DNA of 64,000 nt. Origin: Streptomyces aurantiogriseus (lineage in GTDB: Bacteria > Actinomycetota > Actinomycetes > Streptomycetales > Streptomycetaceae). The position numbers and the translations under genes were made by a program. Positions 17,373-25,335 of the stretch are shown here, in pieces. The stretch covers positions 62,001 through 126,000 of the forward strand of contig NZ_BMSX01000010.1 of assembly GCF_014649375.1 (NCBI RefSeq), read 5' to 3'. The notes beneath the pieces were generated by a model. That model was not told the DNA's origin, did no database searches, and saw only the letters and a program-made list of their open reading frames with translations. Each line of letters starts with the position of its first letter. Position 1 is the stretch's first letter.

Positions 17373-18362
17373 GTGCCCGCGTTCGACCTGCCGCTGCCCG
17401 AACTGGAACGTCACCGCCCCGACCCCGACGAGCCCGCCGACTTCGACGCGTTCTGGCGGGACACCCTGAAGGAGGCCGGCCAACACGACCCGCTGATCTC
17501 GGTCCGTCCCGTCGACACCGGCCTGCGTCTGACGGAGACCTGGGACGTGACCTTCCGCGGCTTCGCGGGCGATCCGGTACGGGCCTGGTTCAGCCGCCCC
17601 ACGGGGACGCTCGAGCCCCTCCCCGCAGTCGTCGAGTACGCCGGCTACGGCCGCGGCCGCGGCCTCCCCCACGAACGGCTGACCTGGGTGAACGCCGGCT
17701 ACGCCCACCTGCTGATGGACAACCGCGGCCAGGGCGACCAGTACGGCAACGGCGGCGCCACCCCCGACCCGCACGCCACCGCCCCCGGCGGCCCCGGCCC
17801 CGCCGTCCGCGGCCTGCTCTCCCCGCACGACTACCACTACCGCCGCCTGATCACGGACGCCGTACGCGCGGTGACCGCGGTCCGCGCGCTACCGGGCGTG
17901 GACGGGGCACGGATCGCCGCCGCCGGCAACAGCCAGGGCGGTGGCCTCGCCCTGGCCGTCGCGGGACTCGTCCCGGACCTGGCGGCGGCCCTGATCACCG
18001 CCCCGCTGCTGTGCGGCATCCGCCGCGCCCTGGACCTCACCGACGCGGGCCCCTACGGCGAGATCGCCACCTACCTCTCCGTCCACCGAGGCACCGAACA
18101 GCCCGCGTACCGCACCCTCTCCTACGTCGAGGGCATCTCCTTCGCCCGCCGCGCCCACGCCCCGGCCCACTTCGGCACCGGCCTGCGCGACACGGTCTGT
18201 CCGCCCAGCGGGGCGTACGCGGCGTTCAACCGGTACGGGGAGTTGAGGGGTGGAGGTGTGCGGAAGGAGATGCACGCGTATCCGTACAACGGGCACGAGG
18301 GGGGCGAGGGGGAGCAGGTGCGGCGGCAACTCGGCTGGCTGCACGAGGCGTTGGCGTCCTGA
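17373..18362 (+). CDS. Acetyl xylan esterase / cephalosporin-C deacetylase family hydrolase
   Basis: Alpha/beta-hydrolase of 329 residues that removes acetyl groups from xylo-oligosaccharides. The catalytic triad is readable: Ser187 in GNSQGGG, Asp273 in GLRDTVCPPSG and His308 in NGHEGG. No signal peptide is present, so it acts on imported substrate. The start is taken as GTG at 17373 with GAGG eight bases upstream; an open frame extends upstream but has no coding character. Divergent from the importer operon and probably co-regulated with it. Confidence 0.93.
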   Translation: MPAFDLPLPELERHRPDPDEPADFDAFWRDTLKEAGQHDPLISVRPVDTGLRLTETWDVTFRGFAGDPVRAWFSRPTGTLEPLPAVVEYAGYGRGRGLPHERLTWVNAGYAHLLMDNRGQGDQYGNGGATPDPHATAPGGPGPAVRGLLSPHDYHYRRLITDAVRAVTAVRALPGVDGARIAAAGNSQGGGLALAVAGLVPDLAAALITAPLLCGIRRALDLTDAGPYGEIATYLSVHRGTEQPAYRTLSYVEGISFARRAHAPAHFGTGLRDTVCPPSGAYAAFNRYGELRGGGVRKEMHAYPYNGHEGGEGEQVRRQLGWLHEALAS

Positions 18363-18401
18363 GGGCACGCCCCGACGGTGTGCACCCCCTTCCCTCCCGC
18401 T

Positions 18402-20105
18402 TCACCGCGCTCCGGCGACCGCCCCCTCCCGCAGTTCCAGCCGCGTGCCGGTGAACCGCTCCCGCATGCGGCGGTCGTGGGTGACCAGCACCAGGGCGCC
18501 CGTGTAGTCGGCCAGGGCCGCCTCCAGGTCCTCGACGAGCGCCGGCGAGAGATGGTTGGTGGGCTCGTCCAGCAGGAGCAGGTCCATCGGTTCGCCGACC
18601 AGCCGGGCGAGCTCGATGCGCCGCCGCTGCCCGTACGACAACTCCCCCACCCGGCGTCGCAGATCCTCCGGCTCGAACAGGCCGAACGACAGCAGCCGGT
18701 CGGCGTGCTCGTCCCGGTCGCCCGGACGGCCGAGGGCGAAGGCCTCCAGTACGGTCAGTCCGGGTGACCAGGGCGTCTCCTCCTGCCGGAGGTGCCCCAC
18801 CCGGCCGGAGACGCTCACCGTGCCCGCGTCCGGCCGCAGTTCACCGGCGAGGACCCTCAACAGGGTGCTCTTGCCGGCCCCGTTGGGGCCGGTGATCAGC
18901 AGCCGCTCCCCCGGGCCGACTCGCAGCTCCGGCAGGTGCAGCCGGCCGTCCACGACGAGGCCGTCCAGCCGCACGGCCGGCGCTCCGTCCGGTGTGCCGC
19001 TCGCCGTGGCGATACGGGCCGTGAAGGTCAGCGGGTCCGGCGGCGGGGCCACCGGGTCCGCGGTGAGCCGCTCGACCCGTTCCTTGGCGTTGCGGATCCG
19101 GCTCATCGCACCGTGCGCCCGCCCCCGCATACGGAAGCCGCCGTGCCCGAAGCAGGCCTTCGCCATCTTGCGCGGGATGGCCTCCAGACGCACGACGTTG
19201 GACTCGGCCAGCTGACGGCTGCGGTCGAGTTCGGCGCGCCACTCGTCGTACCGCTGCTGCCGTCGCCGGCGTTCGGCGGCCTTGGCGGCGAGGTAGCCGG
19301 CATAGCCGTTGCCGTGGCGGGTGACGCGGCCGGCGTCGACCTCCAGGACCGTGGTGGTGAGGCGTTCCAGGAACACGCGGTCGTGGGTGACCGCGACGAC
19401 GGTGCCGCGGTGGGCCCGCAGGTGCTCCTCCAGCCAGTGGACGGCGCGGTCGTCGAGGTCGTTGGTCGGCTCGTCGAGCAGCAGCAGCTCCGGCCGGGAC
19501 GCCAGTGTCGCGGCCAGCGCCAGCCGTGAGCGTTCGCCGCCGGAGAGGGTGCCCAGCCGGCGGTCCCGGGCCAGGCCCGGCAGCCCGAGACCGTGCAGCG
19601 CCGCCTCGACGCGGGCGTCGGCCCCGTAGCCGTCGCGGGCCTCGTACTGTTCGGTCAGCCGCGCGTACGCGGCGAGCGCGGCCTCCAGCTCCGCGCCCTC
19701 GGGCACCTCGGCGAGCGCGGCCTCGGCCCGCCGCAGCTCCGCCTCGAGCGCCCGCAGCTCCGCCAGCGCCAGGTCGACGGCGTCCTGGACGGTGGCCTCG
19801 GCGGGCAGGCCGAGGGTCTGGGCGAGATACCCGGTGCCGCCGGGCGCGGCCACGATCACCTCACCCGCGTCGGGCCGCTCCTCACCGGCGAGGAGACGGA
19901 GCAGCGTGGACTTCCCGGCCCCGTTGTCGCCGACGACGCCGGCTTTCTCGCCGGGGGCGAGGCTGAGGGAGATCTGGTCGAGCACGGTGCGGTCGTCGTA
20001 GCGCTTGGTGACGGCGTGCAGGGAGAGCTGGGAGGAGTGGGAGGAGGGTGAGGTGGACGGAGAGAACGAGCGTGAAGGTGACGGCGACTGATGTGGCGCA
20101 CGCAT
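18402..20105 (-). CDS. ABC-F family ATPase (ribosome-protection type)
   Basis: Soluble protein of 567 residues with two ABC ATPase domains and no membrane spans. The first has Walker A GDNGAGKST, signature LSGGERSRLALA and Walker B LLLLDEPTNDLDD; the second has GPNGAGKST, LSYGQRRRIELA and LLLLDEPTNHLSP. The basic interdomain linker (about residues 265-335, including FGHGGFRMRGRAHGAMSRIR) is where ABC-F proteins reach into the ribosome. Streptomyces relatives include drug-resistance factors such as TlrC and OleB, but many act as general translation factors; which applies here is open. The N-terminal 25 residues are Ser/Pro-rich. ATG at 20105 follows AGGGG. The long upstream region with repeats suggests induction by attenuation or a repressor. 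Confidence 0.88.
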   Translation of the reverse strand: MRAPHQSPSPSRSFSPSTSPSSHSSQLSLHAVTKRYDDRTVLDQISLSLAPGEKAGVVGDNGAGKSTLLRLLAGEERPDAGEVIVAAPGGTGYLAQTLGLPAEATVQDAVDLALAELRALEAELRRAEAALAEVPEGAELEAALAAYARLTEQYEARDGYGADARVEAALHGLGLPGLARDRRLGTLSGGERSRLALAATLASRPELLLLDEPTNDLDDRAVHWLEEHLRAHRGTVVAVTHDRVFLERLTTTVLEVDAGRVTRHGNGYAGYLAAKAAERRRRQQRYDEWRAELDRSRQLAESNVVRLEAIPRKMAKACFGHGGFRMRGRAHGAMSRIRNAKERVERLTADPVAPPPDPLTFTARIATASGTPDGAPAVRLDGLVVDGRLHLPELRVGPGERLLITGPNGAGKSTLLRVLAGELRPDAGTVSVSGRVGHLRQEETPWSPGLTVLEAFALGRPGDRDEHADRLLSFGLFEPEDLRRRVGELSYGQRRRIELARLVGEPMDLLLLDEPTNHLSPALVEDLEAALADYTGALVLVTHDRRMRERFTGTRLELREGAVAGAR

Positions 20106-20454
20106 GCGAAAGCCCCTGTTCTCGGCACATGCCGATGAAACGGATTCAAGGAGGAATCGACGCCACGACGGCGGAGCTTCGGGCTCGGCGCACTCAGTGC
20201 ACGGACACAATGCACGCACTCAATGCGTGGACTGAAAGCACTGATGGAAAGCACGGATCAACACACGTGCTCAATGCCGGAGCCGAGCTCTACACGGTCG
20301 TGGAGGGGCTGTCACAGAGTTCCCATGCGGGTAAACGTACGTGAGCGCCCGAGAGGCTGGCCACACGTTTTCGGCCGACAAGGGGGCTGATCCCAGCCGA
20401 TCACCGACAAGGGGTGCCCGTACCGCCCCACTCCCCCTTGAGACCGTCCGGCTC
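20106..20454. promoter_or_regulatory. Leader region of the ABC-F gene with CTCARTGC repeats
   Basis: The 350 bases upstream of the ABC-F gene hold CTCAGTGC at 20193-20200 and CTCAATGC at 20219-20226 and 20270-20277, spaced 26 and 51 bases. A stem CACGCA/TGCGTG brackets the second copy. A 6-base inverted repeat TCGGCA-CA-TGCCGA (20122-20135) lies 17 bases before the start codon. The base composition is less GC-rich than its surroundings. No convincing leader peptide was found. Confidence 0.5.
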
Positions 20455-20495
20455 GCGGACCCGGTGGGCCAGGGCTCACCGCCCACCGGGTCCGC
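20455..20495 (-). terminator. Terminator hairpin after the LPMO gene
   Basis: Perfect 15-base stem GCGGACCCGGTGGGC (20455-20469) paired with 20481-20495 around an 11-base loop, starting 17 bases past the LPMO stop codon. No U-run follows, as is usual in Streptomyces. Confidence 0.85.
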
Positions 20496-20511
20496 CCAGA
20501 GCGGTCGCGGC

Positions 20512-21588
20512 TCAACCGACCCTGCAGGGAAGGCTCGTGGTGCTGTCACCGCCGGAACCGGAGACGACATACCCGAACGTCGCGCTCTGGCCCGGACTCA
20601 ACGAGCCGTTCCAGTTGGCGTTGTGGACCATCACCGCCTGCCCGTTGTAGGTGGCGTTGCCGTTCCACAGGCTGTCGACCTTCTGGCCGGCGGGCAGGGT
20701 CCAGTCGACCATCCAGCCGAGCATCGGGACATCGCCGGAGTTGGTGACGGTCACCTCGGACTGGTAGCCGCCGTTCCAGCTCCCGGTCGTCCTGCGGGTG
20801 GCCGTGCAGGTGCCGGGGACGGGCTCGTTCGGGTTGCCCGGCTCGTGAATGCCCGTCACCTCGCCGTTGCCGCCGTCGAAGACGACGTCGGAGCAGGAGT
20901 AGAAGGTCTCCTGGCTGTCGGAGCGCTGCCAGACCATGTAGATGATGTGGCGCCCGGACTTGTTGTCGGGGAGCTTGCCGGACCAGGAGTAGTTGGCCTC
21001 GACGGTACCCGGGCTGCCGTTGAGCGGCGGGTGGTCGACACTGAGGAAGGGCCGGTCCTCCATGTCGTCCCAGGTGAGGGTCTTGGTCGGGTCGAAGCCG
21101 TCCTTCGTGATGTACACGTAGAACCAACCCGGGTGGGCCGCCCAGGCGTTGTAGGAGAAGTCGACCGTCGCGCCCGAGGTGAGGTGGGTGAGCGGCCAGT
21201 CGCTGCGCGGGGCGTTGAAGCCGGTGAAGTTGGTGTTCCCGCCGCTGCACAACTGCCCGTCGGGCACGAAGCCCCGGGTGCGGCCGGCGCCGTCGGAGCG
21301 CAGCACCGAGAACCAGTTGTAGAACGGCGTGGTCCCGCTGACCTGCTGGGCGTTCCTGCAGGCCGGATTGATGGGCTTGATCTCACCGGTGTCGGTCAGA
21401 CCGTCCTGCCAGCACAGGAAGGTGCGGCTGCCGGGCTTCATGGGCGTGCCGTGAGCCTCGGCCTCGCCGCCGGTCGTGACGATCAGGCCGATGGCGGGGA
21501 TGGTGGCCAGGAGGGAGAGGAGGACGAGGAGGAGGGCTCGGGTGCGTAACCCTGCCCTCTTTTTTGTCGCGATCATGACAGCTCGCAT
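20512..21588 (-). CDS. AA10 lytic polysaccharide monooxygenase with CBM2
   Basis: Secreted copper enzyme that oxidatively cleaves crystalline polysaccharide. The 358-residue precursor has a signal peptide ending AEA before His46, which becomes the amino-terminal copper ligand; the second ligand is His152 in NAWAAHPGWFYVY. SDSQETFYSCSDVVFDGGNG is typical of the cellulose-active, CelS2-like subgroup. After a Pro-rich linker, residues from about 258 form a family 2 cellulose-binding module. ATG at 21588 is chosen; ATG at 21576 is possible but lacks a ribosome site. A perfect CebR box lies 211 bases upstream and a strong hairpin follows, so it is a single-gene unit induced by cello-oligosaccharides. 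Confidence 0.95.
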   Translation of the reverse strand: MRAVMIATKKRAGLRTRALLLVLLSLLATIPAIGLIVTTGGEAEAHGTPMKPGSRTFLCWQDGLTDTGEIKPINPACRNAQQVSGTTPFYNWFSVLRSDGAGRTRGFVPDGQLCSGGNTNFTGFNAPRSDWPLTHLTSGATVDFSYNAWAAHPGWFYVYITKDGFDPTKTLTWDDMEDRPFLSVDHPPLNGSPGTVEANYSWSGKLPDNKSGRHIIYMVWQRSDSQETFYSCSDVVFDGGNGEVTGIHEPGNPNEPVPGTCTATRRTTGSWNGGYQSEVTVTNSGDVPMLGWMVDWTLPAGQKVDSLWNGNATYNGQAVMVHNANWNGSLSPGQSATFGYVVSGSGGDSTTSLPCRVG

Positions 21589-22072
21589 GAGGGAGTCCGT
21601 CCTTTCTTGTACGGACTGTGCGGGTATGGGGTTGTCCCGGCAGTGCGGGGGACCGGGTGGTGCGAAGTGAGCGCCGGCGGCGCGGAGATGGGGGTGTGCA
21701 GACGGGTGGGCCGCACTGCGGGGTGCGGGTGGCGCGGCGGTGGGGTGCGGGCGCGTGAAGCGGGAGCGGTCCCGGGGTGGGTTCCGGTCCACCTGGTATG
21801 GGAGCGCTCCCACCCCACCTGAGGCGGAAGGTAGCGCCGCGGGGCGTACTTGTAAACGGGCGTGTACGGAGCTGTTGTGAGCGGGTGACGCGGGGGGGGA
21901 GGCCTGGTCGGCTCAACCCGGAGCCGTCGTCGGCCCTTGGATCACCGCCGCCCCTCCCCCGAGCTCAGACCTTCCGCCTCGCTCAGGTCCTCGACCTCCC
22001 CCTGCGGATAACTGGTGGCCGCCCGGTACACGCTTCTGTACCTTCCCCCCATGACCGACAACCGAAGGGGCA
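21589..22072. other. Non-coding interval upstream of the LPMO gene
   Basis: The 484 bases contain the CebR box at 21799-21812. The remainder is very GC-rich; frames open in it have no coding character. The LPMO transcript probably has a long 5' leader of up to about 200 bases. Confidence 0.6.
21799..21812. promoter_or_regulatory. CebR box TGGGAGCGCTCCCA
   Basis: Perfect 14-base palindrome identical to the operator of CebR, the LacI-family repressor of cellulose utilisation in Streptomyces (established knowledge). It lies 211 bases upstream of the LPMO start codon and is the only copy noticed in the window. Confidence 0.88.
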
Positions 22073-22492
22073 ATGCCGCGTAGGCGCCCATCAGCCCTAC
22101 GGGGCGAGCTCCCCGTCCGCGGCGCGAGGCCGCGACGACACCCGTCCATCGACCGCCTGTCAGGATCCTGCACGGCCGATCTACGCCGCCTCGAACGCGC
22201 CCGCTTCTGGCCGGAGGCCACGGCGGAAGCGTTCCTGCAGTGGAAGACCCTTGCCCACGGCCCGCTCAGGCGGATCGCGGACCCGGCGACAGCGCAGCGA
22301 TGCGGCATCCCCGGCTGTTGCGACATGGGCCACTTCCGCGATCACCTCGAAGCCGTACTGCACGCCCTGCCCAAGAAGAGCGCACGCGAGCTGCGCGCCC
22401 TTGTGTCGGCTCTCGATGACAAGATCTTGACGAGGGCAAGGGTCATCCAGGTCGACCACCTCGGCGTGCCGTGGTGGCGAGACCAGTTGTAG
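22073..22492 (+). CDS. Conserved-looking hypothetical protein
   Basis: Up to 139 residues. The C-terminal 90 residues have good codon bias and a protein-like composition, with a Cys motif CGIPGCC, then HFRDHLEAVLHALPKKSARE and a final VPWWRDQL. The first 45 residues are Arg/Pro-rich and may not be translated; the ATG at 22073 has AAGGGG only two bases away, which is poor spacing, so the true start may be internal. No function is suggested; similar small proteins occur in Streptomyces to my memory. Confidence 0.55.
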   Translation: MPRRRPSALRGELPVRGARPRRHPSIDRLSGSCTADLRRLERARFWPEATAEAFLQWKTLAHGPLRRIADPATAQRCGIPGCCDMGHFRDHLEAVLHALPKKSARELRALVSALDDKILTRARVIQVDHLGVPWWRDQL

Positions 22493-22558
22493 GCCCACGG
22501 GCGGCGCTTCTCCCGCCTCCGACCGGGCGCGGTCGCAGCGAACTCCCGTGCCCCGAGA

Positions 22559-23392
22559 TCACCTTCGCGGCCCGGGGGGCTGTGCGAGAGCCGCCGCGAG
22601 GGCGGAACGGGGTGCGCGGCCCAGCAGTCGGCGCAGGTCGCCTCCGGTGCGTGACATGAATCCGGCGGCGATGGCGGAGCAGGTGCCCACCAGCATCGGC
22701 ACCTGGAACGGCTCGGCACCGGAAGCGGCGATGCGCGCGCGGGCCTGGGTGAGGGTCTCCGGCTCATAGGTGACATGTGGTCCGTGTGCATGCGCCAGGT
22801 CGGTGCCGCCGATGGTCTGCTCGCCGACGAGTTCGTAGACGCGCCCCGCATGGGTGGAGGCCTCCACACCCACACGTGCCGCGGCGTCGGCCAGATCCGC
22901 GCGCGCGACGGCGGCCAGGCGGCCTTCGCCGAGCGGGGCGGTGATCCGCCCGTCCGCCGACGGCGCCGCGAGCCAGGCCAGCAGCTCCGCGTAGAGGCCG
23001 TTGCGCAGGATCGTCCAGTCCATGGTGCTCTCCTGGAGCCGACGCTCGGTCCAGCGGTGCGGCAGGGCGTAGGGGAGGTGATCGCCGTCGGCGGTCAGAC
23101 TCGTGTAGACGACATGCCCCACACCGGCCTTCTCCGCAGCGTCGACGGCGGCGCCGTGCCGGGCCATGACGGTGTCGTCCTCGCCGTAGCCTGCGGAGAT
23201 CATCAGCAGCACATCCACGCCTTCGAAGCCCTTGATGAGGGTCCGGGGATCGTCGAAGTCGATGCGGCGCGCGGGCAGCGGAGCCCGGGACCGCTGAGGA
23301 TCGCGGGTTCCCAGGACGGTGTCGTGACGGCCGGCCAGCCGCTCGGCGATCAGCGTGCCCAGGGCGCCGGTTGCTCCGGTGACCAGGATCAT
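22559..23392 (-). CDS. NAD(P)H-binding oxidoreductase (NmrA / quinone reductase 2 type)
   Basis: Atypical short-chain dehydrogenase of 277 residues. It starts with a Rossmann fold MILVTGATGALGTLIAERLA, which binds NADPH. The pattern VDVLLMISAGYGEDD and VYTSLTADGDHLPYALPHRW fits the QOR2/YtfG group, which reduces quinones. ATG at 23392 follows GGGGAG. It is divergent from a HxlR regulator 86 bases away, the classic layout of a redox-sensing regulator and its target. Confidence 0.88.
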   Translation of the reverse strand: MILVTGATGALGTLIAERLAGRHDTVLGTRDPQRSRAPLPARRIDFDDPRTLIKGFEGVDVLLMISAGYGEDDTVMARHGAAVDAAEKAGVGHVVYTSLTADGDHLPYALPHRWTERRLQESTMDWTILRNGLYAELLAWLAAPSADGRITAPLGEGRLAAVARADLADAAARVGVEASTHAGRVYELVGEQTIGGTDLAHAHGPHVTYEPETLTQARARIAASGAEPFQVPMLVGTCSAIAAGFMSRTGGDLRRLLGRAPRSALAAALAQPPGPRR

Positions 23393-23407
23393 CAGGGTCT
23401 CCCCGTT

Positions 23408-23432
23408 CCGGTAGGTTCTCTTCGGTAACCGG
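23408..23432. promoter_or_regulatory. Candidate HxlR operator between divergent genes
   Basis: Inverted repeat CCGGT (23408-23412) and ACCGG (23428-23432) centred in the 86-base intergenic space. Short arms; support is mainly positional. Confidence 0.35.
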
Positions 23433-23478
23433 GATCATCCTGCGGGTTCGGCACCAGGGAGCGTAAGGAGGCACTTCC

Positions 23479-23892
23479 ATGTCAGTGGGGCACACGGAGG
23501 TAACCATCGAACCCGTCGTCAGCTGCGGAGAGGAGCACGAGGACTGCGGGATCCGCGACGTGCTGGACCGGATCGGGGACAAGTGGTCGGTCCTGGTCGT
23601 GGTGGAACTGGCCCAGGGCGTACGGCGTTTCCGGCAGTTGCAACGTGCCGTGCCCGGTATCTCGCAGCGGATGCTGACGCTCACCGTGCGCCGGCTGGAA
23701 CGGGACGGGCTGATCTCCCGGACCGTGTACCCGACGGTGCCTCCGCAGGTCGAGTACGAGCTCACCACGATGGGCCACAGCCTCACCCATCTGGTGAAAG
23801 CCCTCGCCGACTGGTCGGCGGAACACCGCGACGCCATCGCGCGAGCACGCCGGCACTGGGATGCCGAACATCCCGACTCCGGGATCCGCTGA
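23479..23892 (+). CDS. HxlR-family winged-helix regulator
   Basis: DNA-binding regulator of 137 residues. ATG at 23479 is preceded by an ideal AGGAGG. The HxlR signature is complete: CGIRDVLDRIGDKWSVLVV, the winged-helix core FRQLQRAVPGISQRMLT and the wing VPPQVEYELT. Cysteines at about positions 16 and 22 (SCGEEHEDCG) match the redox-sensing Cys seen in QorR/YodB-type members. It probably represses the divergent quinone reductase and itself, and releases on thiol modification by quinones or aldehydes (inference from family). The stop codon lies within a tandem 30-base repeat. Confidence 0.92.
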   Translation: MSVGHTEVTIEPVVSCGEEHEDCGIRDVLDRIGDKWSVLVVVELAQGVRRFRQLQRAVPGISQRMLTLTVRRLERDGLISRTVYPTVPPQVEYELTTMGHSLTHLVKALADWSAEHRDAIARARRHWDAEHPDSGIR

Positions 23893-23945
23893 AACCAGCG
23901 GGCTTCTCCGACACCCCGCTGAAACCAGGGGGCTTCTCCGACACC
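23886..23945. repeat. Exact-length 30-base tandem repeat over the HxlR stop codon
   Basis: Copies at 23886-23915 and 23916-23945 differ at one base (C at 23899, G at 23929). The first copy contains a hairpin CCGCTG-AAAC-CAGCGG that includes the stop codon; the second copy has one mismatch in it. It may act as a weak terminator and looks like a recent duplication. Confidence 0.85.
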
Positions 23946-24112
23946 CCTCTCAGCCCCGAAACGAAACCCCCCATCACTCACCCGAACAGTCCAACAACAC
24001 AGCGTGAACCCCTTGTCCTGACTGGGCCGTCCCCCATTCGGAGTTGCGTCCGCATGGGGGCCATGAGTCGGTAGGAAACGTGTCCTGCCGGATCTCACCT
24101 TCAGGAGGAGAT

Positions 24113-24451
24113 ATGGGCACCAAGCAGAACGGCCGTTCGGCCGAGAAGCTGTGCGTCGTCTTCACGGTCCGTGTGGTCGAGGGCGGCGAGCAGGGGTTCC
24201 TGGATCTGTATGACCAGATGCGGAAGTCCGTCGCCCGCACCCCCGGCCACATCGTCGAGCGGCTGGGCGAACCCGTGGACGACTCCCGTCAGTGGGTGAT
24301 CACCAGCGAGTGGGAGACGCCGGAGCACTTCTTCGCCTGGCAGCAGAGCGAGGAGCATCGCGCGATGGTGGCCCCGCTGCGGCAGTGGGTCGACTCGACG
24401 CAGTCGCTGCGGTTCCGGGTCGTCAAGGAGACCGCGGGGGTGGCGTCATGA
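24113..24451 (+). CDS. Antibiotic biosynthesis monooxygenase (ABM) domain protein
   Basis: Small dimeric alpha-beta-barrel protein of 112 residues, with the ABM pattern (LCVVFTVRVVEGGEQGFLDL then VITSEWETPEHFFAWQQSEE). Members are cofactor-free oxygenases or cyclases acting on aromatic polyketides or quinols; others only degrade small aldehydes. ATG at 24113 follows AGGAGGAG. The stop codon overlaps the next gene's ATG. It opens a four-gene coupled cassette. Confidence 0.85.
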   Translation: MGTKQNGRSAEKLCVVFTVRVVEGGEQGFLDLYDQMRKSVARTPGHIVERLGEPVDDSRQWVITSEWETPEHFFAWQQSEEHRAMVAPLRQWVDSTQSLRFRVVKETAGVAS

Positions 24452-25335
24452 CGCGTGCGACCAACGGCCCCGTCGCCGTACTCGGTCTGGGCAGGATGGG
24501 CACCGGTCTGGCCACCTGCCTCCTCGACCAGGGGATCCAGGTTCGGGTCTGGAACCGTAGCGCGGAACGGGCCGCACCGCTCGCCGAGAGGGGCGCCTTC
24601 GCGGCGGCCCACCCCTGCGACGCCGTCGAGGGGACAACGGCCGCCCTGTGCACCGTCGACGACGGCGAAGCCCTCGGCGCGGTGCTGCGCGGCCCGGACG
24701 GTGTGCTGGCCAGGGGCCCGTACCCCGGTGTCCTGATCTGCGCCAGCACCGTCGCCCCCGAGGAGGTCGTCGAGATCGCCGGGGACCTCCCGTCGGTCCT
24801 GGACGTCGGCATGCTCGGCAACCGCGACCACGCCCGCGACGGCGAACTGCGACTGTTCGTCGGCGGCGAGAAGCGGGTGTTCGAGTCCGTCCGGCCGCTG
24901 CTGGAGACGCTGGGCAAGGAGGTCGTCCATCTGGGCGCACTCGGGTCCGGCATGCGGATGAAGCTGCTCCTCAACCTGCTGATGGGTGTGGAGGTGCAGG
25001 CCATGGCCGAGGCCACCGAGCTGGCGGCCGCCTGTGGACTCGAACGGCAGCAGGTGCTCAAGACGATCGCGGGCAGCGGCTTCGCCTCGCCCGTCATGGC
25101 GTTCAAGTCCAGACGGCTGGCCTCCGGCCGCTTCGACGAGCCGGACTTCAAGCTGCGGCTGATGGCCAAAGACCTCATGCTCGCTTCCAAGCAGGCAGCG
25201 TCGGTCGGCCTCAACCTGCCGCTGGCGGCCGCCGCGGCCGAGACCCACGTCCGCGCCACCGAGCAGGGACTGGGCGACGAGGACTGTGCCGCGGTCGTCC
25301 GCGCACTCACACCGAACCCGGGAAGCGACACATGA
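24448..25335 (+). CDS. NAD(P)-dependent beta-hydroxyacid dehydrogenase family protein
   Basis: Encodes 295 residues. The N-terminal Rossmann motif is VLGLGRMGTGLATCLLDQG. The C-terminal helical domain begins with the family's catalytic-lysine helix GSGMRMKLLLNLLMG. The family oxidises 3-hydroxyacids; relatives include imine reductases, which replace the lysine, but here the lysine is present. The start ATG overlaps the ABM stop (ATGA) and its own stop overlaps the amidohydrolase start, so expression is coupled. The substrate is unknown. Confidence 0.85.
   Translation: MTRATNGPVAVLGLGRMGTGLATCLLDQGIQVRVWNRSAERAAPLAERGAFAAAHPCDAVEGTTAALCTVDDGEALGAVLRGPDGVLARGPYPGVLICASTVAPEEVVEIAGDLPSVLDVGMLGNRDHARDGELRLFVGGEKRVFESVRPLLETLGKEVVHLGALGSGMRMKLLLNLLMGVEVQAMAEATELAAACGLERQQVLKTIAGSGFASPVMAFKSRRLASGRFDEPDFKLRLMAKDLMLASKQAASVGLNLPLAAAAAETHVRATEQGLGDEDCAAVVRALTPNPGSDT

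Noticed and set aside
20106..20260. Leader peptide for the ABC-F gene
   Set aside because: Short frames starting at GTG codons run into the ABC-F gene or stop after a few codons, without ribosome sites.
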